Made by a program: the position numbers and the translations under genes
Source of the DNA: Sanderia malayensis
Lineage: Eukaryota; Cnidaria; Scyphozoa; Semaeostomeae; Pelagiidae
DNA length: 64,000 nt
Reading direction: 5' to 3'
Assembly: GCA_013076295.1 (NCBI GenBank)
Contig: RQOL01000658.1
Location: 1,054,001-1,118,000, forward strand
Part shown: in pieces, positions 21,324 to 34,852 of the stretch
Numbering within the stretch: position 1 is the stretch's first letter
How the letters are laid out: every line of letters begins with the position of its first letter
Notes under the pieces: generated by a model
The model's database searches: none
Seen by the model: only the letters and a program-made list of their open reading frames with translations
What the model was told of the DNA's origin: nothing

Positions 21324-24300
21324 TTAATTGTCATTAACAGCATCTTCTTCATCTGATGCTATATCTTCGTGATCTTTGTCTTCTTCCTCATCTTTGGATG
21401 GTTCGTCTTCCTCATCTTCTTTTTTATCATCATCACTTTTGTCTTTATCTTCATCTTCATCTTCATCATCTTCATCATCTTCATCATCATCATCATCATC
21501 ATCATCTTCATCAGAAAACAACTTGAAATCTTCTTCCGATGACGTCTCAGGGAAGAAGTCATCCGTCTCATCACCATCTTCATCTTCATCTGTTTTGTAT
21601 TTGATATAATTATTATCATCTGATTGATCTTCGTAGTTAATTCTCTTAGGTCCTTCTTCTTCCTTTTTGATAACCTTTTCTTTCGCTGAATCATCTGTTT
21701 CACTTTCTTCTTCTTTTTCGTTTTCAACCTCCTGCTCTTCTTCTTCTTTATCATCTTCTTCTTGCTGTTCTTCAATTACACTTTCTTCTTCTGACGACTC
21801 CGAGAAACTCTCAACAATAAACGTGGACATTCTTCGCTTCTTTTCTTTCTTCTTCGCTTCAACTTTTTCATTGATTTTTTCTTCTCTTACAATTTTTCTA
21901 TATTCTTTCATGCTCATGCTAACTGGCTCTCTGTTAATCAGCCTCAGCCATGTTTTCTTGTACTCATGCATTCTCCATGCTTGATAAACCCCCCACACGT
22001 TTAGGCCCGGCTTTTGTTCCTCGTCCCCTTTCATCAGGTACTTCATGTGATGTGCTCCAAAGCTCTTGATGAATATTTTTAGTCTTTCCCCTGCCAACAG
22101 ACGACTGTTGATAAATTCCACAAACTTGTTTCTCTACAAAAGAATGTTGAAACCTTAGTAGTATTAATCTTTCATTTAAATCTCAGAGTAGAGAAATCAT
22201 GGAGTAGTGGAACTCCTTTGTGACTTACTTTTTTTCTTTCTTGTAACATACTCCGACTTGTCTTTCTTTTGAATTTACTCATCTTCAGCTCAGCATTTCT
22301 CATGCTTGATTTAAGCTTGAACAAAGAATAAATATATCTATGAAAATTTTTTACAAAAATCCTCTCCAACTTTTAACCATTAAGAGAATCATATTTCCAA
22401 CACTATTTTTAATAGCCTAGGGTCATTATTACAACCCTGATCTATGATGGTATTATGCTCACCTCTTCTATCGATTTTTCAATATGATCAATTTGGCCTC
22501 TGGATACGCTTGAACGTCTATCAAATGAAAGGAGACAAACAGTGTCAGGCAACTCTCAAATTACCACCAGTTGTGCCACTCTCTGATTTGAATGATGACA
22601 ATATTTGTCTCTGAAGTCCCCTCTACGTCATCACTCGTAGCCAATCAGACTGCTACATGCAATCGAGGCACATCCCTTGCATTTTTCATAAAAATGCTCC
22701 TAATGTTAAAGGTATATGAGGAATCGACATAGAGATAGGATATCTTATATCATATTTTAGTGGGAATCAATAACAACTAACCTGAGAATTGTTGCAGTCA
22801 TCTTTCTTTTCATAAAATATTCCTCTTTTTCATCAACTGTAATCGTATTTGCATTTCCCTATGCAAAAATGGCAATGGAAAGAGTTTGATATATTTCATT
22901 CGAATTTCTTCTCCAAGTGAAACATTAAGAGTAAAGATGGCTTTTTTAATGAAGTGGCTCGTGAGATTTGCGATGCTTGAACTGCTGGGACAATTTCTAG
23001 GGCAACGTTTGTCCGCACACGTTACTGGCCAGGGGCTGCGAGTAACATTCAATTGCGTTTTGCAACTTTTACATGAAGTAGAATTCTACGATTGATTTTT
23101 TTGGCCATTGCACTGTGCAACATCGATTTTCCCAACTTGCATTGCAACCTTACAATTGGCGCAAGCACAGCGTTTTTCATTGTCTCCAGTTCCCAAAGAC
23201 AGCTGCCCGTCTTCAGTCGTTGCAAATTGCAACTATCGTTGCTGCGTATAACACCCATTACTGCAATCTCTTCCCTAACCATTGCGATACAAATTGTCGT
23301 GAAACATTGTAGCTTTTGCTTTGGCTCTCAATGCAAAACACCCTGACTGGGACCATTCACCACTCCCAACAATACACAATACCTATTGTCGGCAAACCTT
23401 TTCTGCCAATCATGTTATAGTCCTATTCCCATTACCTTATCAGATGCTTGATGGTTGGTTAGCTTTTGTTCTAAATTCAACAGCCTCTTTTCCATTGCCA
23501 ATATTGCGTCATTCTCACAGCCAGCTGGAGATACGGATTTCTTTAGAAAAAAAATTTACCATCAATAAAAACTGCACACAACACGACACGGTTAATAGTA
23601 GGACTTGTTACATTTGTCCTAGTAATTATGAAATATTATCTATCGCAAAATATTTAAAAATAGTATTCATCTTGCACACTACTTACAGTTCCTATTTCTT
23701 TGTCGACATATGTTTTCATTTCTTGCATGGCTTCTTGAAGCACTGTGATAGTTTGGCTGCTGTGTCTTTGTACACCCTGTATCGAGGTGCTGAACTTCTG
23801 AGCCTGGGACTTTCTGAACGAGAATGTAGGGAATGCTTTACTTCAATTGAGTTGAATTGAATTATAGAGTTGCAGTGGGCCTGGGTCTACAACGACTGAT
23901 GCTGAATATCACATACTTACCTTGCTGTTATTTCAGCTCTCAAAACTCTATTGATCACTTGCTTATTTGCCTTGATTTCTTGTTTCATCTCTTCTAACAC
24001 AGTATTCATATCATTTTTCGAATGTGTGTTCTACATGGCAAGAGGCAAAGAGAAGCACTTTATCTCTAAGTTAAAACTCAGCCACCCTTCTCGTGAACAT
24101 CACGAGCGTTAGTGCCATAATTGTGTCCTAGTCTTGCCTAGGCATTGATAACGTTGTCGTCATGTGAATGGAAGAACAGTGTTTTTACTTACTTGTAAAG
24201 ACGAGTTGAGCTTGTCGAGCTCTGCGATGATGTCATTGAACACTTTTTTGAAATGCCTAGTTGTTTCGTCTTCGAGTTTGTCCATGCCTTCCAGCCGAGC

Positions 24301-26307
24301 TTCCTTCTCCATTGCGAGTTGCTGTTTGTCATGTTGATAAGATTGAGGCAGAGCTTAGTGCAAATCTTTGCGAATGAAAAGGGGGAAGGAGGAGAGGAAA
24401 GATGAAAGGGGTCGTAGTTTGGGGATTGAGGAAGGTGCAAGGAGAAAAGTGTGCAGAGGAGGGGAGAGAAAGAAAATGAGAAAAGAGGATGAGGGGTAAC
24501 GATAAAAAAATGAATGAAGAATAAAAATGAGGAGAAAGGAAAGCCGGGGGGGGGGGGGTAAAGAAGAAGGATTCAAGAGGGGTTCAAGATTCAAGACGAT
24601 TGCAAAGTAACCGGGAAGATAGGAGAATAGAGAATGTGTGAAAGGAGACAGTGTGAGCAAGAGATAAAAAGAGGACGAAACAAGAGAGGAGAAGGAAGAG
24701 ATGAAACGAGATGAGAAGAGGAGAGGATGGTTAAAGAGTTGAATTACTTACTTGCTCCAAAAAGAGGACTTTTTTTCTGAGTTCGTGGATCACCGTCTTG
24801 TCTTTGGCTGATGTTGAAGTTTGTTGTATTTGTGTTTGGTTGTTATTGATGTGTGTGCTGATCTTCGTGAAGAGGTTGTTCAGCTCGTTTTTATATTCGT
24901 GATCTTTTTCTTCCATTAATTTGGCGTAGCTTTGCATTCCATTCACCTCTCGTTTCTTCAAGTCGTTCACGACAGACTGCAGGACTTGAACTCTGAAAAC
25001 GTTCAAGCCAAGCATTATCATCACTATATAACCATATCACCATAATCACGATATATCATTATAACATGTCGAAGGATGTTTATCAAAGTATTGACCTTAC
25101 CTTTCCACAACCGAGGTAAATTTTGATCTTCTTTTCTGCTCTTCGACTTCAATTTTATGCTCGATTTCTTGCAACACTGTCTTGGTCTATGAGGAGATCA
25201 TAATATAGCAATCATCACGTGAATAACAGCAAAATGTGAGGACTGGGAGAATACTCATGGAGTAAAAGAAAACAGAGCAACCTCCATTAACCGACACCTC
25301 TAAACAATAGGCATTTTGTTCCAAAACCTTTCACAAGTGGTCATCTCATTGCATAAGCAACCTCTATACAACAGACACATCTCTATGACTTAAAAAGTCA
25401 TTGATCCCATATAGGTGTCGGTTAAGTGGAGGTTGTACTGTAATCCACAATAGTTTCATACGTTTTTCTTCGTATTCTTCTCAATTTCATGACTCATTTG
25501 TCTGAGATCTTGAATACCAGCATCCATTGTGTGATTTTGTTTGGTTAATTGCTGCAACAACTCTTCGATTTTGTCATCTGTCTTCGCGATCTTTTTATTA
25601 TTTGCATCGGCTGTTTGTTTCAATCTGATAACCTCTTCTTCCAATCGAGACATGTTCCTTTCCATCTGTAAACCTTGACTCGACCATTGCCTTTGCTGGG
25701 TTGCCAACTGAACCTCTGAAAACTTATTGCCTTTCATTATAGCATCCTGTAACAAGAAAAATGACAGTATTACCTTCGCTATGTTTCCAATGGTATGTCC
25801 CAGCTTATTTATAGCAACATGGGGCAATATATTCCCCTTTAAGCCACGAAGAACCATAGGAAACGGTAAAGTGGTTGAATTTGTGACAAGTTTTGGTACA
25901 ACTTCCTCTCAGGTCTTGTTGACGTAAAGACTAATGTTCGAATTAGGCTTGTATTGGAAAAATTTTAAATAGATGATGAGTATATTGGATAAATATAAGC
26001 TATAAGTGGCTACCATCGCCTGCTTGTTGTGATCTACTTTGTCTTCCAATGTCGATAGTCTATCAGAGAGTTTGTTGAAGAAGGACACTGCTGCCCGGAG
26101 GTTGTCAGCAATCACCATGTTCTCTTCTCTTGCCAGTAATATATTATCATAATTTTGCGCTACATTAGCGCTGAGTTCATTCTGCATTGTTGAGATATTC
26201 TCAAGAGACGATCTCATGCGACTCGTGTCATGTGCAAGGGAGAGAGATACTCGTCTTTCATCTTCGTATCCAGCGGTCGGTGGAAAGGGACGTTGATATC
26301 TTCTCAT
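21324..26307 (-). CDS. Coiled-coil protein with acidic tail (FAM81-like?)
   Basis: Nine minus-strand exons: 26307-26014, 25746-25462, 25186-25101, 24992-24752, 24321-24193, 24030-23921, 22517-22463, 22369-22229 and 22133-21324. Phases agree; 716 residues. Residues 1-400 form broken coiled coils with repeated segments like LSTLEDKVD and ELRKKVLFLEQQ. A basic region follows (about 410-450). Residues about 450-530 form a well-structured, aromatic-rich block (EFINSRLLAGERLKIF, LNVWGVYQAWRMHEYKK) I cannot assign. The last ~170 residues are Asp/Glu-rich, including an uninterrupted run of Asp. The N-terminal half resembles the spacing of FAM81/CCDC154-type proteins, which is only a suggestion. Introns contain a MITE and a purine-rich tract. 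The 1.4-kb intron 22518-23920 shows no exon. Confidence 0.85.
24355..24730. repeat. Purine-rich tract in intron
   Basis: On the plus strand almost every base is A or G (GAGGAGAAAGG-type words, with a run of G at 24546-24558). It fills the intron between exons 24992-24752 and 24321-24193 of the acidic-tail gene, so its RNA is a long pyrimidine tract upstream of the acceptor. Confidence 0.7.
25272..25442. mobile_element. ~170-bp inverted-repeat MITE
   Basis: The left end (CAACCTCCATTAACCGACAC) and right end (GTGTCGGTTAAGTGGAGGTTG) are inverted copies with about one indel. A second internal pair (CAACCTCTATACAACAGACAC) suggests nested duplication. It lies between exons 2 and 3 of the acidic-tail gene. 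Confidence 0.7.
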
Positions 26308-29300
26308 CTCAAATCGTTGTCAAAGCAGATAATATGTCCACAAAAGCTGGAAAAGGATTCAGAAATGATAAGTGAGCGAAGAATGAAGTAATTGCTGAAG
26401 GAATTAATCGGATTTGTGCATTTTCGACGAGGTAGAAGTGGGTTTATTGGACAACTTTGAAAACAGCATGTGGCCTACTGCAATTTTGGACAATATGGAC
26501 GAAAACCGGCGAAAACGGTTGCTGTTCAAAGTGCTTTGAAGATCCCTAAGATACCATGCCTTATGGATGCCAATCTAAAAGAAGTTACTGCAGGTATGTT
26601 TTTGTATTTCAAATTTTAAAATTAATGTGAAATGTTTTGCATGGTTTTGTTCATTCTTCATTATATTTTATTTTTATCCGTCTAGATAATCTATCCCGGT
26701 CCATGCGCTTTCTCCACCACTCCTCATTCAGAACTGCTATCTAGGTACACAACACAATTATAAATATTTAGCTGATATTTTCAAGCTTAATATTTGAATA
26801 ATGCTTCAAATTTATTGTTTAGTCGGCTTTTGTGCTGTATTTTCCCGTGGAATTGTCTAAATTTGAAAAACTCACTGATAAGGCGAATATTGATTGGACA
26901 GCAGTGAAATGCTTCAAAAGCTAAAAAATAATAAAGCGCCAAGTTTCTTTGAAGGAAGTTAATTTCTTCTTTCACATTGCAAATACAATAATCGGCTGTT
27001 TTTTCTTGAATTAAATTGTCAATATTTTATCTGCCATCTTGTGAAATCAATCAATTTTGGAAAATAAATATCATCCTTTGACAGCTGAAGTTTAATTTCA
27101 TTTTCCCCACTGCTACCAAGAAATTTGCGCGTCGAAGTCAACTAACCTCACTTTTTGTTTATCAAATATCGCAAGCTTCGAGTTTCATTTCACGACGCTG
27201 ATTGAAACTTAAAACTATGTTTTTTAGGGTATTTCATAAAATAGAATAGACTTTATTTAGTTCTTGAATTATTTTTTATGAAAAGTATTTCCAAACAAAC
27301 CAAGTTCTTCTGCTTCGGTCTTAGAATAACAAAATGGCTGCTGTTACTGCGTTTTGCTTCCAGTGTTATGTAAACATTGTTTCTACAAAATCTTTGATTT
27401 TTTTAAATAGTTCGCATTATATATTAAGGCATAAGGCATTGAAGTTTCTGTTTTCGCCAACAATTTTTTATAAAAGTGTACACACGACATTTAATTTTGC
27501 TTGCCCAACAACGAAACTAACAAAATTAATTTACAAGAAGCAACAAGCAAGAAAAATAATAATTGACTTACAAGCTTTATAATTGAGTCATATTTCGAAA
27601 ACCAAGATCAGGTTGATCAAAAATTTTCGTGAGCTATCTATACATGCACTCGGTGAACTGTCCAAACTTGTATTCAAAGGTTCCTTTCTTTCAGTCAAAA
27701 GGCGCATTGATAATTTAATTATGAATAGGTTTGAGAACAAGGACCTGTCCTGGAAATTTAACATCATCATTATTATCCCTGATTTCTCTCAATTTATTTG
27801 CATGTAAATACAATGTGTAGGCGTAAAAGGTTGCAGGAGGAAATAATCCAGCAGTTTTACATGCATTTTTAAGCAAATGAAATTTTATTTCTTTTTTACA
27901 CTGCCTTTTTTCATAGTTTTTTGCAAGCATTGATCAGCGAAATACTTAAATTTAACGGTTTTTTAATTGATCGATGAATCAGCTTTTATGCAATTTAATT
28001 TGTTTCTTTGCTCTTGCCAAATATAACTGGTGGCCCTAATTTGAAATTCATGTAATTTGCGAAAGTATTCATCGAAAAGTGTTATCAAGTTCCTTATTGA
28101 AGCAATTTCTAAATGTTATTTTTGTTGTCGCGCTTGAAGTGCATATCCAGTCCAAGAAATCAAGATAAAATTCAAGCGAAGCCACTTTAGAGTTGCAATT
28201 ATCCATGTATTTTAAATGCTAGTTTTTATTTTTGATTGGGAGAAATCTTCTGTCTGCTATGTTGTGCTGATAACAAAGTGTTTGCAATTTTCCTATTTGC
28301 ATTTAACATAATGAACGCTTTCTATAAAGCGAGTTTGAAGCGTATTACCTATGTAGCTAAGAAATAGTTTATTTTAGACTGAATTTCGTGAAGACTATGG
28401 AATTACTTGCATTTTTTTAGCTATTTTTGATTTATTTCGACTATAATAATTTCTAAGACTTATAATCGGTCCTTTCTGAAAGTCTAGCCGCATTTCATTG
28501 CCGAAAGTGATGATTTCAAACATCAAATTTTCGCGTCACAAACTTCGAAGAAATATACAATCAAACTCATGATTAATTAAAACTTGCCTTTTAACTGACG
28601 GTATAACCTTGATGCTGAAAATGAATTTTTCGCAGCTGATGAGAAAAGATGAGTTTCATGTCGCACCTGCATAAATTGAATGAATTTTATTATAACGAAT
28701 GCATATCAGACCAGTTGGTGTTGGTAAACATTACACTTTGGCAATAGCTACCTGTCTCAAAGGAGAAATAGTTTTGTAGATTTTGCACCAAGCAAGCAAA
28801 CTATCTTAATTAAAGTCAGAACCAGCACGAAAAATATAGTTTTTCTATACGGACCTGCTTCGAAACGAACAGGGTTTCTATATTATTATCTGCAAGACGT
28901 TATATTGATATCTGCAGATAATGGATTCACATTTAATCTTGTTCTATAGAACCGACGTCTAGCTAAGATGCTTGGGTCCTGGTGGCTCCACTTCAGGAAG
29001 AGTGGATTGTAAAACGTCTCGTTTTTTAAACGCCCCCGGCGTGTAAAATCATCAAGAGCCAACCACCGACGCAGCTTTTTAAACATGGTATTTATACGAA
29101 GAAGACTTTTCGGTAACAGCATACAAGCACTTAAGAAAGATCAGGGTATATAGATTCAAAGCATGCAAAATTAAGCAAATATATCCTGTGTTTTTTCATA
29201 AATGTGAAAATATCCCATCCGTGAATAAACTGAAGAACTTCGCAGAATAAACAGAAAGCTGGCTGCTTGAACAGCTATCACGAGTTTATAAATACATGTC

Positions 29301-29915
29301 TCTATTTATATTGCGTTTAGTAATGGAAACCATCTCGATCTAGTCACCCCTTTGTAGCCGTCTTTAGGAAGCCGTTGATAATATCTTCTTTGGACCACTT
29401 TTAATTGGCCTTTTTATGTTTGGCTCAGTCGTCATTTGCTCCAAATATTGTAGTGGTTCTTACTTTGAACCTCTGTCACAGTACAAGCCTGATTTACACT
29501 TGTCGTATGAAATGGGGAATTCGGCGCCTATCCTGCTTATCCTACATACATATTCTGCGAGTTATTATGATAAACGGGAACAGTTTTGTTTAGAATGGAG
29601 ACATGTTAGTTCGTATATTATTTTATTTATTTCGTTGCGTGCGATTTTATCAATAAACCTAGTATCTATTACTATGACGAATTTTCTTGTTGAGAAAAAT
29701 GCACAATATTTTATATATTAATTCAATCAGAACCCATTTCTCCCTGTTGTGAAGTGACGCTTTCATGAATTATATAAGCCAAATTGTTTAAAAAACAATT
29801 TCAAACCATACGACACATCATAATCATTGTTGTAATCAATTTTATATTTGAAATAACCTTGCAGGGTCTACGATACTCACCAATCTAGCTTAGTTTTTGC
29901 GTGTATTTTTGTGGC
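26308..29915. other. Intergenic, no gene supported
   Basis: This 3.6-kb AT-rich stretch separates the divergent acidic-tail gene and the small mitochondrial gene. Several frames of 60-82 codons occur (for example 27334-27582 and, on the minus strand, 29122-28886), but none has recognisable homology, splice partners or coding-like composition strong enough to call. Confidence 0.55.
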
Positions 29916-32900
29916 ATGTTGGCTCGAAGTCTGCTACAACGACATTCAATCTTGTCACGATCACACAGTTTCAATAAAAGTATCACATATGTGAGTAATT
30001 CCAAATCGGACAAAGTTGATCAAAATCAGTTGCTATGCATTTAAAACAAAGTCGCGTAACTCTTGTAAATATATGCTTGCATTGCATGTAGCTATATATA
30101 TGCACACCGCCAAGTTGAATCACTGCGCATGATCAGCAGATATTAATTATTTATTCGTTGTTAGTTTGACGAGAAACTTAATTCATTTGTATTATAAAAA
30201 TTATTTCGTTTGTGAGTTAATTATAATAAAGTTGCGGCTCAACAGTGTTTTAAAAAATTTGGAGATTTTCAACCTAGAGTTATTATAGTGAAAAGACAAA
30301 ATGTTAATAATCACAGCAAGGAAAATTAACCACACCCAATTTATATTCGCAATAGAAGTACGTTGAAAAGCTTACCTGTTCTCTTTCTATAGATTTCTAA
30401 TTTGCCACTTCAGATAAATGTTCGACCAATTGAATTCCAAAATAAGTTCTTGAATTCAGGTCGAAAATGCTGTAACTTCAACAATAATATACTATGTCCA
30501 CGTATTCTTTGTAAACCACTGAAAATATCCCAGACGTGCAACTCTACTAAGATTTTTTCTGTCAAATTTCATTGGTATCTAAATAAGCAATTCGATATTG
30601 AAAGGCTACTAAACCCAAGGCTTCCTTGACTACACTTGATATATTTCTGTGTCCTCGTATATGTCTAAATATTACACTTTTTATTATACATTGCAGGTAC
30701 CCGTCACTCAATCATACGGACTCGTGAATTGAAGAGTAAGTCATCAATTGGCTATCACATATAACGAGTTATTACAGTAGTTGTAAATCAGCAATACATG
30801 TTACTTCATTAATGTCTCTACTTTTTCACATACTTATGTCGTTTATTACTCTTAATCTTGTCAGATTCCAATTCAGACAATATTTTGAAAAGGATGGTTC
30901 GGTAAGTTTATTATGTTGCCATAATACACTGCATATCTCTATACTCCAACCATGAATAGAATGCTGAGCGACCATCAATATGTTCTTGCTTAAGTATAGT
31001 AGCAATACACAAACAACTGTTTCTCCGAGGCAAGATAAGGGTGGTCAATACAACTTGTTTATGCGTACTTGGTCCTTTATGCTGTTAGCCTCAGCAGCAC
31101 GTTCGTTCCTCTTTACAAGATAATACTTTTTCTGAAGATAATACTTGTTGATACTTTTGCAAGAGTACAATATCTTGTCAGTATTTCAAATGTTCATTCA
31201 TGTCATTATCTACAATTTAAATGTAATAGCATTTTTGTTTTTCCCTTTAAGTTTATTGCATTGGTGATCTATTCATTAGATAAGATGAAATTGGAAGATT
31301 GATCTTCATTGAAAGACATATTATGTAAACGTGAGTTTGTTTTTTCTTTCAATCTTTTTTTTGTTTTTTCTTCCAATCTTCTTTTGTCCCGCCAACAAAA
31401 TTTGAGATGAAACTCTTTCAACTCGACAGCACAAATTTCGAATGTAAAGGTATACTCATTAGCCAATTGTTATTTATATGTATGAAGAAACATTTATATT
31501 ATTTCTTAATATCTTATCATTTCTACCATTACAACACTTTACAACTTCTTTTACTCTTGCATTAATTAACATATTAACTAAGCTCCAGTTTTCCTTTTTA
31601 GGTTGGAAGAACAAGTTGGCATTGGAGTGAGTATGGCAGGGACCCACCCCTAGTTATTAATCCTAAAGATAAAGCTGCATTGGAATGCAAGGAACAGGTA
31701 TTATTCCCCAGGAAATAGGTAGTATTCCCAAGGGAATAGGTAGTATTCCCAAGGGAATAGGTGTATTCCCAAGGGAATAGGTGTATTCCCAAGGGAATAG
31801 GTAGTATTCCCAAGGGAATAGGTAGTATTCCCAAGGGAATAGGTAGTATTCCCAAGGGAATAGGTGGTATTCCCAAGGGAATAGGTAGTATTCCCAAGGG
31901 AATAGTATTATTCCCAAGGGAATAGTATTATTCCCAAGGGAATAGGTATTATACACAAGGGAATAGCTATTATTCCCAAGGAATAGGTATTATTCGCAGG
32001 GGAATAGGTATTCCCATGGAAAAGTTAATTCCATGCATGCAAGAAAAGAAAAATGTGACATAAGAAATAAAATGAATTCCACTGAAAAGATGCCATGCAA
32101 CCAACTTGTGGAACCTTGAAATAGAAACAAAAAAGTAAATTAAAAAATTGAAATGGAAAACTATTAAAAAATCATTTAAATAAATAATCATTTCCTCCTT
32201 TGTTGAAGTCAAGTAGTTCAAAGAAATTTGAATAATCACATTGAAATGTATGAACATATAAGCATTCAAATATAATACAAATGATGTAAAAAATAATGAT
32301 CAATGAACTTACACTTTGAAAAGTCTTTATAGAACCATTAAGCCTAGGATAAGAGGGTTTAATAAATTAATTAAATAACAAAGGAAGATTATTTCAACTG
32401 ATTTTGTTGTTGAAAGCCTCAATTTGCCATCAGTAAAAAATTAGAGTGTAATGTTTTTATATTTCATTGTAAACTCGAAAAAATATAATCATCAATTGGC
32501 AGTAACTGTCCCTTTGAAAAATACTTGAGCTTTTCAAACAGATTTAAAAGGCTTTCTTTAATATTCAAACAACATACTGATAACTTTAACATAAATACCT
32601 TTCTAAGGGACTTGACATGTCTTGCTCGATAGACATTTCCTACAAGAAGAAGAGTTTAATTAAATATAGAGAGATGGATAACATACTTGAATAATATAAT
32701 TAAATATAGAGAGACTTCATTAAATATAGAGATATGGAAAAAGCAAGTTGATTAGAATTGACAAAGAGGCACAGCCTACCATCAGGAAAAAATTAGAGTG
32801 ATTTTTGCATTTCATTGTAATCTCAAAAAGATTATTCTCATCATTTGGTAGGGAGCAATTAACATGGTAGCAGCTTGTATTTGGGGCTCTCCTGTATATA

Positions 32901-33841
32901 CAAGTAAAATGTTATCACTAAGACTTACCAATTACATTTCCATTCTGTGTCCTCAACTTATTTCATGTAGAGAATTCCTGCAACAAAAAAAATTCAATTA
33001 GATAATGACAAACAATAAGATGCTATGATGTTATAAGAAAGATGAAAAATTTATCAGCCTGTCATCAGTAAAAAATTAGAGTGTTGATTTTGATTTTCAT
33101 CTTAGAATCAATTAAAAAATTCATCCTTTGACCAGCTGATTATCTTGACTATCCTTTTGGGCTCCTTTGCTTACCAACCCAGACCCAGAAACAATAATAT
33201 CATTAACCAATAAATTACTAAAAATGTGCTTAATTTAAACTATGTTTCCCATAGGGGTGCTGGACAAAAAAATTTCATATATTTTCCATTAAAAGAGCCC
33301 ACAAAATGGTATGATATTAATCAAATTAACAGAACCACACCAGGGTAACACCATAGAAATTTTAAAATCATAAAGAACCCAGAAATGCATGGATTTGTTC
33401 TCAAGGTTACCTGAGCTTTTCCTCTCCATTTTACAGCAAAATTGTCCTCTTGATTTTCTTGCAACATTCCTGTCCCATGCTTGAAACAAAAGCACAAACA
33501 ATGAAAATCAAAGAAGGTTTTCTGGGATGGGAATGCAACAATTGGATTGTGTTGCAAAGTGAACTATATTGTTTTACTGTGTTGCAAAATGAAATACTGT
33601 AAATCAGTAACAATACTTCAAAAATAAATTGCAGAGCATGGTAAATTATTACATTAATGTAGCATGGTTCATTGCCACAGATAAAATAAAGTAATTCAAA
33701 TGTGGAAGCATCCATGCACTGCACTGAACTGAACAAGAATGGGATGTTAAAGAAGTTAAAGCTCAGCAAGTGCAGGCAAAGCAAGAAAAATTAAAAGAAT
33801 ATCTTATCCGTGAGGCTTTCAAAGCTACAGGCAAGAGGTAA
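29916..33841 (+). CDS. Small putative mitochondrial protein, phase unresolved
   Basis: I do not recognise the family. Exon 1 (29916-29990) encodes MLARSLLQRHSILSRS, a textbook Arg/Ser/Leu-rich mitochondrial presequence, and ends at GTGAGT. Possible small exons are 30697-30735 and 30865-30901 (frame FRQYFEKDGS). Exon 31602-31697 (TSWHWSEYGRDPPLVIN) joins in phase to 33776-33841 (AKQEKLKEYLIREAFK, then stop), giving a Lys/Glu-rich helical C-terminus. The last two exons are convincing as a pair. The exon set between 29990 and 31602 does not close in frame: the listed pieces leave one base over, and 30697-30735 has a stop in the needed phase. A small exon is missed, a splice site is misplaced, or the gene is broken. 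A minisatellite begins one base after the fourth donor. Confidence 0.45.
31698..32020. repeat. 20-21-bp palindromic minisatellite
   Basis: About fourteen tandem copies of a unit close to ATTCCCAAGGGAATAGGTAG. Each unit carries the self-complementary core ATTCCCAAGGGAAT, so the array can extrude serial hairpins. It sits in the last intron of the small mitochondrial gene, starting at the splice donor. Confidence 0.9.
32400..33120. repeat. Three dispersed copies of an ~85-bp unit
   Basis: Copies near 32405, 32770 and 33055 share CATCAGTAAAAAATTAGAGTG followed by a TTTTCAT-rich stretch and a conserved tail. Spacing is about 300-360 bp. No coding potential. The rest of 32020-33775 is AT-rich intron. 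Confidence 0.5.
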
Positions 33842-34852
33842 TGAAGTTTCATGAAGAAAAGGGGGCCTTGTGCAAAGCCTCAAGAAAACAGCGGGCCTAA
33901 ATCTGCTTCTCAGCTAAAGCTCCTTAAAAGTCGTATTTGCACATTCCGAAATTAAGTTATGGTAATGGTTTGATTAATGTCCTGGATGCATGTTAGCATT
34001 CTAAGATATATTGAGTAAATATTTATGAAGTCTACTCACTTCCAATTTCCACCTCTTTGCAAACCAATAACCACGCCATTGAATGTCCACCATGTGCTCA
34101 AAGAAAAAATTGAATGAAGAAGGAAACTAGGTCGGGCAAGTTATCGACAGAGAAAGTGCGTTCATGCAGGAGCTTGGGAGCAAGACATCGATGTGACGTC
34201 ATTGACACTTGCTGCTGAAGTCAACGAACTGGAAATGCTGAAGTATTAGAACGTGATCACTTGACCAAAAAAATACCAAATTGTAAAAATAGTTTCTCTT
34301 GAAGATATTAAGTTTTCTTTTCTAATTAAAATCAATTATTGTTAATTCATTATTGAACACCCTCAAATTCACCAGTTGTAAAAAAATGATCAAGGTCATT
34401 ATTAAAAAGACTAAAAAATACTTATGTCAATGTTGTCAATCAATATTCTGAATACTTCAAGTTTGTTTTTGTCACCAAAACATCTGCAAACAGAAAATTA
34501 GATGTCTTAGAAGAATCTCGATACATAACGAGCCTTGCTGTTCAAAGGGGGCAGAAAAATCCAGCTCCTCCTTAACTTTGAAGCACCCACACGCCGATGT
34601 TGGCAGGGAAAACTAAACACCCGATCCCTTGATTTGAACTGTTATACAGTATATTTAAAACTCAGTTTAGTGAGAAGCTGCTGATATAACAAAGCAATGC
34701 AGCCTGCGATGTTCCTTGTTCGTATTTCATCATATTCCAATATCATTAAAATGGTGCTTGACGCATATCTTTGCATTTGCAACTTGCACATTGACATGAT
34801 TCTGATCAACTATTTCAAACGATAGATGACGTTGCTGATGATACTTACTTAA
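33842..34852. other. Convergent intergenic region
   Basis: AT-rich DNA between the 3' ends of the small mitochondrial gene and ABAT. I see no gene; it presumably holds both 3' untranslated regions. Confidence 0.5.

Noticed and set aside
21376..21984. Ser-rich plus-strand frames and Met/Lys-rich minus-strand frame
   Set aside because: Frame shadows of the acidic-tail exon; TCATCT repeats read as Ser on one strand and Asp/Glu on the other.
22518..23920. Several open frames in a long intron of the acidic-tail gene
   Set aside because: Exons 24030-23921 and 22517-22463 join in perfect phase across it, and the frames lack homology.
26386..26592. Exon-like frame ending ALKIPKIPCLMDANLKEV before a GTATGT donor
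   Set aside because: No start codon in frame, no acceptor partner found downstream, and no family recognised.
28886..29122. 78-codon minus-strand frame rich in Arg and Leu
   Set aside because: Looks faintly like a mitochondrial protein start, but it has no splice sites, homology or neighbours in support.
31598..31956. Repetitive PIPLGILPIPLG-type frames
   Set aside because: Translation of the 20-21-bp minisatellite on the minus strand, antisense to a real exon at one end.
31698..32020. CRISPR-like array
   Set aside because: Units are continuous with no unique spacers, in an animal genome intron.
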